57,717 bases of DNA, taken from the NCBI GenBank assembly GCA_947258715.1, contig CAMYJH010000016.1:1-57717 (forward strand), written 5' to 3'. The notes under the pieces are model-generated. The model made no database searches. It was not told the DNA's origin and saw only the letters and a program-made list of their open reading frames with translations. Shown here piece by piece: positions 7,425 through 15,745 of the stretch (position 1 is the first letter of the stretch; each line of letters opens with the position of its first letter). Origin of the DNA: an uncultured Gammaproteobacteria bacterium. GTDB lineage: Bacteria > Pseudomonadota > Gammaproteobacteria > HK1. Position numbers and translations under genes: made by a program.

Positions 7425-9404
7425 ATGACCAACCAGGACCTGAACTGGCATCGCGTGGCCGATCTCGACGAAGTGCCGTCCGGCCGCGTCAAGACCGTGA
7501 CGGCCGGCGTACACTCGATGGCGCTGACGAACATCGACGGCGACTACACGGCGATGGACAATCGCTGCCCGCACCAGGGCGGCCCGCTCGGCGAGGGCTC
7601 GATCGAATTCGGTGCGGAAGGTCAGTGCTGGCTGCGCTGCCCGTGGCACGGCTGGGACTTCGACCCGAAGACCGGGCGGCCGCCGGGCGGCCATGAGGAC
7701 AGCGGCCAGAAGTTGTATCCCATCGATGTGCGCGACGACGGTATCTACGTCGGCCTCGAACCCGATCCGCCGCACGACACCACTGTCACCGACCTGATGG
7801 CCGAGACGATGACGAACTGGGGGGTCACGAGCGTGTTCGGCATGGTCGGGCACTCGAATCTCGGCCTCGCCGACGCGCTGCGCCTCGAAGAGCAGAAAGG
7901 CCGATTGAATTACTACGGCATTCGCCACGAGGGCGCCGCCGCATTCGCGTGTTCCGGCTACGCGAAACTGACGGGAAAGCCGGCCGCCTGCCTGACCATC
8001 GCCGGGCCGGGCGCGACAAACCTGATGACGGGCCTGTGGGACGCCAAGGTCGACCGCGCGCCCGTGCTCGCATTGACCGGTCAGGTCGACGTGCAGGTGC
8101 TGGGTCCGGGCGCGTTCCAGGAGATCGACCTGCATTCGGCCTTCGCCCCTGTCGCGCGGTTCAGCCAGACGGTGCTGCACACGTCGAAACACTCGGAGCT
8201 GATGGCGCTCGCGTGCAAGAACGCGATCGTCGAACGTGACGTTGCACACCTGATCTTTCCCGACGACGTTCAGACATTGGCGGCCGAATCGGCAAGCACA
8301 TCGGGCCCCGATGGGAGGATCGCCACGCCTAAGATTGCGCCCGACGTGCAAGCGCTGGCCGAAGCGACGAAGCTGATCGGAGCATCGAAACGGCCGATCG
8401 TCATCGTCGGCTACGGCGCGCGCGACGCGATGGGCGACGTCATCGCGCTGGCCGAGAAACTCAAGGCGCCGGTGCTGACGACGTTCAAGGCAAAAGGGCA
8501 GATCGCCGATCATCATCCATTGGCCGCGGGCGTACTCGGACGCTCTGGCACCCCGGTTGCGAGCTGGTTCATGAACGAATGCGATCTGATCATCGCGTTT
8601 GGCGCTTCGTTCTCGAATCACACGGGGATCACGCCGAAACGGCCGATCATCCAGGTCGACTTCGATCGTATGGCGCTGGGCAAATTCCACAGGGTGGCGG
8701 TTCCGGTCTGGGGCGAGATTGGCGTCACGGCCAAACGCCTGTCCAACGAACTTGGCGCCGTTACCCACACGGTCGATCAGCAGCCCGAGCTCGAAGAACG
8801 TTGGGGGATCTGGCGGGAGGAGAAAGCGAACCGCCTCGACGACGACCTGGGCAAGGGCATCGGCTCGGCAAGCGTCTTTGCCGCGCTGACGGATACGGCG
8901 CCGGAGGATGCAATCATCGCGGTCGACGTTGGCAACAACACATACTCGTTCGGCCGCTATTTCGAGTGCAAGGGTCAGCGCGTCCTGATGTCGGGCTATC
9001 TCGGCTCGATCGGCTTCGCGTTCCCGGCCGCGATGGGCGCCTGGGCCGCGACGCAGGACCAGGACGAGTACAGGGGTCGCAAAGTCATCTCGGTCAGCGG
9101 CGACGGCGGCTTCGGGCAGTACCTGGCGGACTTCACGACGGCCGTGAAATACAACATGAACATCACCCACGTGCTGCTGAATAACTCGCAGCTCGGCAAG
9201 ATCTCGAAAGAACAACGTGCGGGCGAATGGCCCGTATGGCAGACGAGTCTTCATAACCCGAGCTTTGCCGCCTTTGCGAAACTCTGTGGCGGTTACGGCA
9301 TTCGCGTAAAAAAACCTGACAAACTGGGGGCCGCACTGGACGAAGCGCTGGCCCACAATGGGCCCGCGCTGGTGGAAATTTTGACGGATGCTGATCTCAT
9401 CTGA
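7425..9404 (+). CDS. Rieske-fused thiamine-diphosphate enzyme
   Basis: A 659-residue fusion. Residues 1-110 are a Rieske domain with C48-x-H50 and C72-x2-H75 (CPHQGGPLG and CPWHGWDF). From residue 118 it is a full acetolactate-synthase/pyruvate-oxidase-type ThDP enzyme: Glu169 in YYGIRHEGAAAFACSGYA (the catalytic Glu), AGPGATNLMTGLWDA, a central FAD/regulatory-like domain (ASKRPIVIVGYGARDA), and the ThDP/Mg motif SGDGGFGQYLADF...NNSQLG near the C terminus. The expected reaction is ThDP-dependent decarboxylation or ligation of a 2-oxoacid, with the [2Fe-2S] cluster as electron acceptor; this is inferred from architecture. It is the last gene of the operon. Confidence 0.9.
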   Translation: MTNQDLNWHRVADLDEVPSGRVKTVTAGVHSMALTNIDGDYTAMDNRCPHQGGPLGEGSIEFGAEGQCWLRCPWHGWDFDPKTGRPPGGHEDSGQKLYPIDVRDDGIYVGLEPDPPHDTTVTDLMAETMTNWGVTSVFGMVGHSNLGLADALRLEEQKGRLNYYGIRHEGAAAFACSGYAKLTGKPAACLTIAGPGATNLMTGLWDAKVDRAPVLALTGQVDVQVLGPGAFQEIDLHSAFAPVARFSQTVLHTSKHSELMALACKNAIVERDVAHLIFPDDVQTLAAESASTSGPDGRIATPKIAPDVQALAEATKLIGASKRPIVIVGYGARDAMGDVIALAEKLKAPVLTTFKAKGQIADHHPLAAGVLGRSGTPVASWFMNECDLIIAFGASFSNHTGITPKRPIIQVDFDRMALGKFHRVAVPVWGEIGVTAKRLSNELGAVTHTVDQQPELEERWGIWREEKANRLDDDLGKGIGSASVFAALTDTAPEDAIIAVDVGNNTYSFGRYFECKGQRVLMSGYLGSIGFAFPAAMGAWAATQDQDEYRGRKVISVSGDGGFGQYLADFTTAVKYNMNITHVLLNNSQLGKISKEQRAGEWPVWQTSLHNPSFAAFAKLCGGYGIRVKKPDKLGAALDEALAHNGPALVEILTDADLI

Positions 9405-9492
9405 TGGGCGCCGCACTCTCGGAGGAATCGGGGGACAGTATACGTAATTCGAGGAAGTCGCTTGATTGCAAGGACGTAAGGCGACGGTCAGG

Positions 9493-9724
9493 ATGGCCCG
9501 TGTTGTTGTTCTATTTTATCCACACCACGTCACGCATCGGATCAGTCGTCGCAAGCGGACCTTTTTCAATGACGACGACCACACAACCTATGTAAAGCTT
9601 CTGCCCGAGTTCTGCCGCAAGGCGGGGAAACGGGTGTGGGCGTATTGTCTGATCCCAACCCTGTGCACCTGGTGATGGTGCCTTCGCAGGCATATGGGAC
9701 GGGCTGGTGGAAGTTCTCAGCGAA
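9493..9724 (+). pseudogene. REP-associated tyrosine transposase (RAYT) relic
   Basis: The frame from ATG 9493 reads MARVVVLFYPHHVTHR, then RKRTFFNDDDHTTYVKLL and FCRKAGKRVWAYCLIP, the hallmark N terminus of TnpA-REP (IS200-like Y1) proteins. At the HUH motif a one-base deletion shifts the frame. Restoring it gives NPVHLVMVPSQA, where the first His of the usual NHVHL is already Pro. The catalytic Tyr region is absent, and the sequence runs into a type B element at 9725. The gene is dead: the frame is broken, the HUH motif is mutated and the C terminus is missing. Confidence 0.8.
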
Positions 9725-9835
9725 GGGGACATTCAGAGTTCGTAAGTTTTTGATTTTATATTCGCTGAAACTGAGCAATCTCCGCTGCTATGGTGCCGCG
9801 TGAAAATCAAAAACTTACGAACTCTGAATGTCCCC
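9725..9835. repeat. Type B palindromic element (B1)
   Basis: 111 bp that begins GGGGACATTCAGAGTTCG and ends with its complement. The outer 33 bases on each side are a perfect inverted repeat, separated by about 45 bp of unique sequence. It is non-coding and MITE-like, and is nested within the type A/RAYT element, so it arrived later. Related copies lie at 12923, 30531 and 56983. Confidence 0.85.
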
Positions 9836-9903
9836 TTCCTCCCCGTCCTCCCCGAAGAAAGAAGGCCGACGAGAAATAGGTATACTGTCCCCGGAAATTG
9901 GAC

Positions 9904-10995
9904 ATGCGCATGGCTGATCTATATGGAGAGCAATGGGGGCTAATCCCGCTCACGCCATTTTTCATGATTTGGAGTGTCGGGCTTGCGCCACCCTTGCTCA
10001 TACGGTTCGTACTGATTCGGCGCCCGATCGCGGATGGCTGGGCACTCGGTGTGGCGACTCTTTTCTGGATACTCAACTTCGCAATTCTTACTACATTTGA
10101 CGGTCAGAGAGAAATACACGGCGCTCTAATTCTGGTTGCGATTGTTTCCTATCTAATCCTGACGGCGGGCAAGAAAGAAAACGCTCCTGCCCTCAGTCGA
10201 AGTAGTTCAAGAGAACCGATTGCCGGGTCTTCGGACACCGTTGCCACGAATCAGACTGTTTCCAATAAAAAGAGCGGCGAATCCTCGAAAAGTGCTTCAC
10301 TCGCCGAGCCTGCCGACAGGGTTTGTAAGCCCGAACCGGTGAAGCCTGAGATTCCGCGGTCCAAAGAACGTGGCTTATCTCCCTCTGAAGATGAAGCAGA
10401 GCTTCGCAGGTATGACATGGCCTGGCGGGAACTAGAGAGTGGGGACACACATCGTGGCCTCTGGGGACGCGCTTTCGTAAAAGCTGAAGGTGATGAGAAG
10501 AAAACCAAGGTTCAGTATCTGAAGGATCGTACGGAGTTCTTGAAAAAAGTTGAGGGAAGGCAAGAGGAACAACGCAGAGCGCAGAAATTACGCGAACAAC
10601 AGATACAAAAGCAAAAGCAGCGGGAACGCGAAGAGCGGACGGAAGGGCTGAATAAGGCGATGCGGAGGCAGGTAGAAGAAATCCAACATCAAAATCTTCT
10701 TAAACAAATTGCGTTGGAGCAACGTGAAAAAGTAGACATGTTGAGAGAAGGAATCAACGAGGCAGATAAATGGAACGAGTTTAAGTTGACTTCCGCTGTC
10801 CAGTTCGGGTCCGATGAAACTATATTCGCGCTTTTGGCCGCCGGTGCGAATCCGCTGCTTAGAGATAGTTTTGGATATACCGCGCGCGACTATGCGAAAC
10901 AAAAAGGTAGAACCGAAATTGCGCAACGCCTCGCAATTGCCGAGAGACTATGGAAAATGAAATCCCGTGGCTCGAAGATGACATCGGTAGTGTAA
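9904..10995 (+). CDS. Membrane protein with coiled coil and ankyrin-like C terminus
   Basis: About 363 residues. The N terminus has three likely membrane spans (GLIPLTPFFMIWSVGLAPPL, WALGVATLFWILNFAIL, GALILVAIVSYLILT). A Ser/Pro/Lys-rich linker follows, then a segment of the type AWRELESGDTHRGLWGRAF with VKAEGDEKKTKVQYL, a module seen at the C terminus of many bacterial membrane proteins. A highly charged coiled coil spans roughly residues 215-285. The last 75 residues hold ankyrin-like helices (FALLAAGANPLLRDSFGYTA). The function is unknown; cytoplasmic protein binding is plausible. The ATG at 9904 lies only 11 bp from the right end of the RAYT element, so the native promoter has probably been replaced. 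Confidence 0.75.
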   Translation: MRMADLYGEQWGLIPLTPFFMIWSVGLAPPLLIRFVLIRRPIADGWALGVATLFWILNFAILTTFDGQREIHGALILVAIVSYLILTAGKKENAPALSRSSSREPIAGSSDTVATNQTVSNKKSGESSKSASLAEPADRVCKPEPVKPEIPRSKERGLSPSEDEAELRRYDMAWRELESGDTHRGLWGRAFVKAEGDEKKTKVQYLKDRTEFLKKVEGRQEEQRRAQKLREQQIQKQKQREREERTEGLNKAMRRQVEEIQHQNLLKQIALEQREKVDMLREGINEADKWNEFKLTSAVQFGSDETIFALLAAGANPLLRDSFGYTARDYAKQKGRTEIAQRLAIAERLWKMKSRGSKMTSVV

Positions 10996-11054
10996 TTAAA
11001 GTTTATATGACCCTCGCTTTATATTGGGCATGAGCTCACTGATTGGGAGGTGAG

Positions 11055-12038
11055 ATGTCCGAAGCGCCGACGATTTCCCAGGGCGGTTACCAACCTCCTG
11101 ATCCCATAGAGGTGCCACCACTCTATGCGTGGCCGCCCCGCCCAATCGCAACCCTGCGTTGGATCTTCACCGGCCTGCTCTTCCCCTGGGGCTTCCTCTT
11201 CATCGCCCTGGCGGTGGTGTCGTGGAACTACCTGGCGCCCAGCCTTGATCGCATGGCGTCGCTTGAGCTCGAGTGGATAGTCCTGATCTGGCTACGCAAC
11301 GCCGCGCTGCTCGGTCTCGTGGCTGGCGGGTTGCACTGCTGGCTTTATAGATACCGGGCTCAGGACCAGGCGTACATGCTCAATACACGATGGTTGGAGA
11401 CCGACAACCGAAAATTCCTGTTTCGGAACCAGGTCCGCGACAACATTTTTTGGAGCCTGGCTAGTGGTTGCACGGTGTGGTCATGCTATGAAGCGCTGAC
11501 GATGTGGGCCTATGCCAATGATCATATCCCTCGGGTCGAATGGAGCGATGCCCCAATATACCTGGCGGCGATGACCATAGGCGTATTCTTCTGGTCGACG
11601 TTCCATTTCTATCTCAATCACCGGCTGCTCCATTGGCGGCCGCTGTACCGCACCGCCCATAAACTGCATCACCGAAACATCGATATCGGGCCATGGTCGG
11701 GCATCTCCATGCACCCGCTGGAACACGTGATCTATTTTACGGTGTTCTTTCTTTGGTGGGTGGTCCCGGTCCACCCCGTGCTTGTGATACTCACCGGCTT
11801 TTACCAAGGCATCAGCCCGGCCGTCTCCCATTCGGGATTCCATAAGCTGATCTTAGGGGGGCGGACCAAGGTTACCGCTGGAGACTATTTCCATCATGTG
11901 CATCACAAGTACTTCGAAGTGAACTATGGCAACACGCCGAGCCCGGTAGATAAATTATTTGGCAGCTGGCATGACGGTACCCCCCAGGCGCACGCGGCGT
12001 TGAAGCACCGCCGACTGGCTCGGCATCGGCGGGGCTGA
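11055..12038 (+). CDS. Fatty-acid hydroxylase/sterol desaturase family membrane enzyme
   Basis: 327 residues with four or more membrane spans and the complete eight-histidine di-iron pattern: HRLLH (189-193), HKLHH (202-206), and a late HHVHH (280-284) after GDYF. These ligands bind the non-haem di-iron centre used for O2-dependent hydroxylation or desaturation of lipids, with the active site on the cytoplasmic face of the inner membrane. The ATG at 11055 is preceded by GGGAGGTGAG. The substrate (sterol, hopanoid or fatty acyl chain) cannot be assigned. The next gene on the same strand, 162 bp away, is a DUF2238 membrane protein. Confidence 0.9.
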   Translation: MSEAPTISQGGYQPPDPIEVPPLYAWPPRPIATLRWIFTGLLFPWGFLFIALAVVSWNYLAPSLDRMASLELEWIVLIWLRNAALLGLVAGGLHCWLYRYRAQDQAYMLNTRWLETDNRKFLFRNQVRDNIFWSLASGCTVWSCYEALTMWAYANDHIPRVEWSDAPIYLAAMTIGVFFWSTFHFYLNHRLLHWRPLYRTAHKLHHRNIDIGPWSGISMHPLEHVIYFTVFFLWWVVPVHPVLVILTGFYQGISPAVSHSGFHKLILGGRTKVTAGDYFHHVHHKYFEVNYGNTPSPVDKLFGSWHDGTPQAHAALKHRRLARHRRG

Positions 12039-12200
12039 TCTTCGTTGAGATTTTAATAGCACCCGTAATTTGCTGCGACACGGGTTAATGGCGCCCACGC
12101 CTGCAGGCTGCGATACCATTCAGCCGCCCGGCGGCGGCAGTTGTAACGCGAGGCCGGTATCTAGCATCGCGCAAGCGGACGATTCGAGCGAGCAAAAGTG

Positions 12201-12923
12201 ATGTCCCATCTACGATATCTAATCCTGTTGGCGACGCTCTACGCCGTTGTCTGGATCGTGCTGGCCATCGATCCCGTCGACCGCGCGGACTGGATGCTGG
12301 AGAACGTCCTGGTGCTCGTGTTCGTCGCCCTGATGGCGGTGACTTACCGATGGTTGGTCTTCTCTCGGATCTCGTACACGCTGATGTTCACCTTTCTATG
12401 CATTCATGCCATCGGTGCCCATTACACCTACTCTCTGGTTCCGTATGACGACTGGTTTATCCATCTGACCGGCGCGTCGCTCAACGAAACCTTGGGATGG
12501 GAACGCAACAACTTCGACCGCGTTGTGCACTTCTCCTATGGGCTCCTGCTCGCATACCCCATCCGTGAAGTGTTCCTGCGAATTGCGGAAGTTCGCGGTT
12601 TTTGGGGCTACTTTCTGCCGCTCGACCTGACCATGTCGACGTCCATGATCTACGAGCTCATCGAATGGGCAGCGGCCGAGAGCCTGGGCGGCGACCTGGG
12701 AATGGCTTACCTCGGCACGCAGGGTGACGTCTGGGACGGTCACAAGGACATGGCTTTGGCCAGTTTGGGCGCGCTCATCGCCATGACCGTCACCGCCGTG
12801 CTGAATGTCTACCTGCAGCGAGATTTCGCGCGGGAGTGGATTGACAGCCTGCGAGTCAAGGGCAAGCGCCCTTTGGGCGAAGACGAAATAGCGCGTCTAT
12901 GGCGAGAGCGGGGAGGCCCATAG
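12201..12923 (+). CDS. DUF2238 (YjdF-like) inner-membrane protein
   Basis: 240 residues with about six membrane helices. It has the DUF2238 signatures: HYTYSLVPYDDW, NNFDRVVHFSYGLLLAYPIRE, MIYELIEWAAAE and GTQGDVWDGHKDMALASLGAL. Conserved Asp, Glu and His residues within membrane segments suggest a polar intramembrane site, but the family function is unestablished. The stop codon TAG (12921-12923) shares its final G with the first base of a type B element, so the present C terminus may have been set by that insertion. The ATG at 12201 is preferred over the adjoining GTG at 12198. Confidence 0.85.
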   Translation: MSHLRYLILLATLYAVVWIVLAIDPVDRADWMLENVLVLVFVALMAVTYRWLVFSRISYTLMFTFLCIHAIGAHYTYSLVPYDDWFIHLTGASLNETLGWERNNFDRVVHFSYGLLLAYPIREVFLRIAEVRGFWGYFLPLDLTMSTSMIYELIEWAAAESLGGDLGMAYLGTQGDVWDGHKDMALASLGALIAMTVTAVLNVYLQRDFAREWIDSLRVKGKRPLGEDEIARLWRERGGP

Positions 12924-13030
12924 GGGACATTCAGAGTTCGTAAGCCGTTGATTCTTGGTTCATTAAAACCCAGAAACGCACCGGTCCCTCAAGTTTCAAA
13001 ATCAATGGCTTACGAACTCTGAATGTCCCC
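12923..13030. repeat. Type B palindromic element (B2)
   Basis: 108 bp with the terminal sequence GGGGACATTCAGAGTTCG and its complement. The inverted repeats continue inward with a few mismatches (GTAAGCCGTTGATTC against GTAAGCCATTGATTT). It sits between the last codon of the DUF2238 gene and a fragment of an unrelated ATPase/cyclase gene, so it marks a rearrangement or deletion junction. Confidence 0.85.
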
Positions 13031-13033
13031 GCT

Positions 13034-13147
13034 CTCCGTTGCATGGTTCGGGCAAGGAATTGACACGGCGGATCTCGAGGAGGCGAAGCAGCTGCTTGAA
13101 GTGCCGAGGCTGAAAGAAGCGGTCGGATCGGTTGATAATGCGCATTA
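13034..13147 (+). pseudogene. C-terminal relic of an ATPase/adenylate-cyclase-type protein
   Basis: Immediately right of the type B element, one frame reads VAWFGQGIDTADLEEAKQLL then EVPRLKEAVGSVDNAH and a stop. The pattern (WFTEGFDTADLKEAKALLDE in relatives) is the conserved end of large class III cyclase/AAA-type ATPase/TPR proteins. All upstream domains are missing; the element appears to have replaced them. It is non-functional. Confidence 0.55.
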
Positions 13148-13221
13148 GACAATTCTCGAGCTCCGGCCGCTTGAGTTCGCTTTAAGATTGAGGTTAAGGG
13201 CTGCGACCCCTTTTTTAATCG

Positions 13222-14574
13222 ATGGCACGAGAATCAGCACGCACCCGCGTAGTCATAATGGGCGCTGCCGGTCGCGATTTTCATAATTTCAACATGGTGT
13301 ACCGCGACGATCCCGGTAGCGAGGTGATCGCCTTCACCGCAACCCAGATTCCGGAAATCGCCGGACGCCGTTATCCGCCCTCCCTTGCCGGTGAGCGTTA
13401 CCCCGACGGTATCCCGATTGTCGATGAAAGTGAGCTGTCGACTCTGTGCGTTGAAAAGCATATCGATCAGATCGTTTTCGCCTACAGTGACGTCACCCAC
13501 GCGCGCGTTATGCACATGGCTTCTATCGTGCTGTCGTCGGGGGCCGACTTCGTGCTGCTCGGACCCGAGCACACCATGTTGTCAGCGAAGGTGCCCGTGA
13601 TCGCCACCTCCGCGGTCAGAACCGGTTGCGGCAAGTCCCAGACAACGCGTTGGTTATCCGGATTACTGAAACAGCAGGGCTTTGAAGTCTCTGTTATTCG
13701 GCATCCCATGCCCTATGGAGATCTCGAACGGCAGGCCGTGCAGCGCTTCGCGAGCCGCGAGGATCTCGACACGGCCCGCTGCACGATCGAGGAACGTGAA
13801 GAATACGAGCCACACCTGGCGCTGGGAAATATCGTATATGCCGGTGTGGACTACGCAAAGATCGTCACACAGGCGGAAGCCGAAGCGGATGTGATTCTGT
13901 GGGATGGTGGTAACAACGATTTCCCTTTCATCCACCCCGACCTGCATATCGTGCTGGTCGATCCGCTACGGCCGGGCAACGAGACCACGCACCATCCCGG
14001 CGAAGCGGTGCTGCGCATGGCACATATCATTGTGGTGGCCAAGGCAAATTCGGCATCCGATGCCGATGTACAGCGGGTTACCGAAAGTGCCCGCAAAATC
14101 AATCCCACCGCGACCGTCGTCCGGGGTGCTTCTCCGGTCAGGCTGGAAGAGCCGGACAAAGTCCGAGGCAATCGGGTGCTGGTGGTGGAGGATGGCCCGA
14201 CGATCACCCACGGCGGAATGTCTTATGGAGCGGGTTTCGTCGCTGCCACCCAAGCACAACCGTCAGAAATCGTGGACCCGCGCGCCATCGCCGTGGGCGA
14301 GATTGCCGCGGTCTACGCGCGCTATCCCCATATCGGATCGGTGTTGCCGGCCGTAGGCTATCATCCGTCACAAGTCGAGGCGCTGCGTCATACCATCAAC
14401 TCGGCTGATGTCGACGTGGTTGTCAGCGCAACGCCCTGCGATCTCGGATCACTGATTGACATCGACAGGCCTGTGGTGCGCGTGCGCTACGAATTTGCCG
14501 AGCTCGGCCTGCCGAAACTCAGCCGATTGGTGCAGGCATTTTTGGAAAAGAGAACGCGGGATCGCAAAAGCTGA
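13222..14574 (+). CDS. COG2403 GTPase / cyclic 2,3-diphosphoglycerate synthetase-like
   Basis: 450 residues, the usual length for the COG2403 family, which includes archaeal cyclic 2,3-diphosphoglycerate synthetase. The N-terminal half is a Rossmann-like domain beginning RVVIMGAAGRDFHNFNMVYR. A P-loop-like TGCGKS (residues 134-139) follows in VIATSAVRTGCGKSQTTRWL. LWDGGNNDFPF and LVDPLRPGNE resemble the acidic and base-contact motifs of the family. It faces the ornithine operon tail to tail, with 15 bp between stop codons. It may contribute to nucleotide- or carbamoyl-phosphate-linked steps, but that is inference; cyclic-DPG synthesis is unlikely in a bacterium. Confidence 0.82.
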   Translation: MARESARTRVVIMGAAGRDFHNFNMVYRDDPGSEVIAFTATQIPEIAGRRYPPSLAGERYPDGIPIVDESELSTLCVEKHIDQIVFAYSDVTHARVMHMASIVLSSGADFVLLGPEHTMLSAKVPVIATSAVRTGCGKSQTTRWLSGLLKQQGFEVSVIRHPMPYGDLERQAVQRFASREDLDTARCTIEEREEYEPHLALGNIVYAGVDYAKIVTQAEAEADVILWDGGNNDFPFIHPDLHIVLVDPLRPGNETTHHPGEAVLRMAHIIVVAKANSASDADVQRVTESARKINPTATVVRGASPVRLEEPDKVRGNRVLVVEDGPTITHGGMSYGAGFVAATQAQPSEIVDPRAIAVGEIAAVYARYPHIGSVLPAVGYHPSQVEALRHTINSADVDVVVSATPCDLGSLIDIDRPVVRVRYEFAELGLPKLSRLVQAFLEKRTRDRKS

Positions 14575-14589
14575 TCGGCGCCGCGCTGG

Positions 14590-15687
14590 TCACAGACCCG
14601 TGTCCAGACAAACGCCTCCGCGGAAGACCCGCTTCCTGACGTACTCAGAGGTCATTGCCCTCAGCAGCGCACTGTACTTTAGACCGAAATCCAGTTTGTC
14701 ACCGACGCGCACCTCGCCGCAAACGTCCGTCACGTCCACCACCAGATAACCGCTGGATGCGCCAATCACCTCCATGCTCGGGTCGAGCGGCGCAACGCCG
14801 TCCAAAACGATATCCTCGCGCCCCACGTTGAGAAGCGCCCTGTCCCGCACGCCCCGTTCTTCGAATTGGGGCAACTCACCGAAGGCGTCTTCGCCTCGGG
14901 CGCCGACCGGGCACGAGGGTTTTGCCTTAATCTCCAGCACCTCGGCGTGCAGCGTGAACGCGTCCTGATCGGTGCCGGGCCACGGTTTCCGGTACGCGGT
15001 CTCGCGCCCGAGGATAATCGCTTCGCCAATGCGCGCATGATTGACGCGTCTAGGAACACAGCCTGCCGCAATCAGCTCGAGCCCGCTCGAATTGAGCCCT
15101 GAGACACACTCGAGCTTCAGCTCGAAAGTACTCTCGATCTCGTTTGTGAGCTCGACCAATGCGCTCAATTTGTCCTCATCAGGCAAGACGCCACTGAAGC
15201 AAGCCAGGTTGGTGCCTAACCCCAATACGCGTATACCACCCAGCTTCAGCGCCTCACGCATGAACGGCACGAGATCGTCCGGCCAGATGCCTTCACGCAA
15301 ATCACCGAGGTCCAGCATGACAATGACGTCGTGAACCCGCTCCCGTTTGATCGCTTCCCGTGACAGCGCTTCCAGCACCGCGAGCTCCGAATTCAGGCTC
15401 ACCGATACCGATTCGACGACCGCCTCGGCTCCGGAGAGTGGCGGCAGTCTGAGCAGCATATAGCGCGTCTCGATACCGGCTTTCTTTAGTCGATGAATGT
15501 TCTCCAGCCGAGAGTCGGCGATGGAGGAGACCCCGCCGCGCAGCATCGCTCCGGCGACCTCAGGGTGTCCGCAGACGACCTTGGTCACTCCCGTCACCTC
15601 GATGCCATGCCCTCTGCAAAGGTCTACAACGCACCGCGCGTTGCGCTCAATCTTGTCGAGGTCAATGCTTAGACAGGGATATACCAT
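14590..15687 (-). CDS. orr: Ornithine racemase (alanine-racemase fold)
   Basis: 365 residues of the PLP-dependent alanine racemase N-terminal family. VTGVTKVVCGHPEVAGAMLR places the Schiff-base Lys in strand 1, MLDLGDLREG and LGTNLACFSG (the GTNLAC pattern is typical of the ornithine racemase branch) follow, and RIGEAIILGRE contributes to the phosphate site. It would convert L-ornithine to D-ornithine, the substrate of the OraS/OraE mutase encoded just upstream. The ATG at 15687 is chosen because AGAGGTC lies 4 bp upstream. It is the last gene of the operon, 58 bp after oraE. Confidence 0.9.
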   Translation of the reverse strand: MVYPCLSIDLDKIERNARCVVDLCRGHGIEVTGVTKVVCGHPEVAGAMLRGGVSSIADSRLENIHRLKKAGIETRYMLLRLPPLSGAEAVVESVSVSLNSELAVLEALSREAIKRERVHDVIVMLDLGDLREGIWPDDLVPFMREALKLGGIRVLGLGTNLACFSGVLPDEDKLSALVELTNEIESTFELKLECVSGLNSSGLELIAAGCVPRRVNHARIGEAIILGRETAYRKPWPGTDQDAFTLHAEVLEIKAKPSCPVGARGEDAFGELPQFEERGVRDRALLNVGREDIVLDGVAPLDPSMEVIGASSGYLVVDVTDVCGEVRVGDKLDFGLKYSALLRAMTSEYVRKRVFRGGVCLDTGL

Positions 15688-15745
15688 TTGACCTCTTCGA
15701 AACGGTGTTCTTTCGACCGCGCTGATTTCGATATCCGCGATAGAG

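Larger units (their letters stand above)
9431..9892. mobile_element. Type A element carrying a decayed RAYT gene
   Basis: The element begins GGGGACAGTATACGTAATTC and ends GAAATAGGTATACTGTCCCC, so its tips are inverted repeats. It carries a broken REP-associated tyrosine transposase gene, and a type B palindrome has inserted inside it. It is the longest type A copy in the window and looks like the parent structure of the short copies. The element starts 26 bp after the end of the Rieske/ThDP gene and stops just before the start of the next gene. Confidence 0.75.

Noticed and set aside
7221..9416. 731-codon open frame on the minus strand opposite the Rieske/ThDP gene.
   Set aside because: It is a shadow of a well-supported gene in GC-rich DNA; the translation is Arg/His/Asp-rich with no domain.
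13185..13216. Intrinsic terminator from AAGGG, CCCCTT and TTTTTT before the COG2403 gene.
   Set aside because: The stem is only about five base pairs and lies directly before a start codon.
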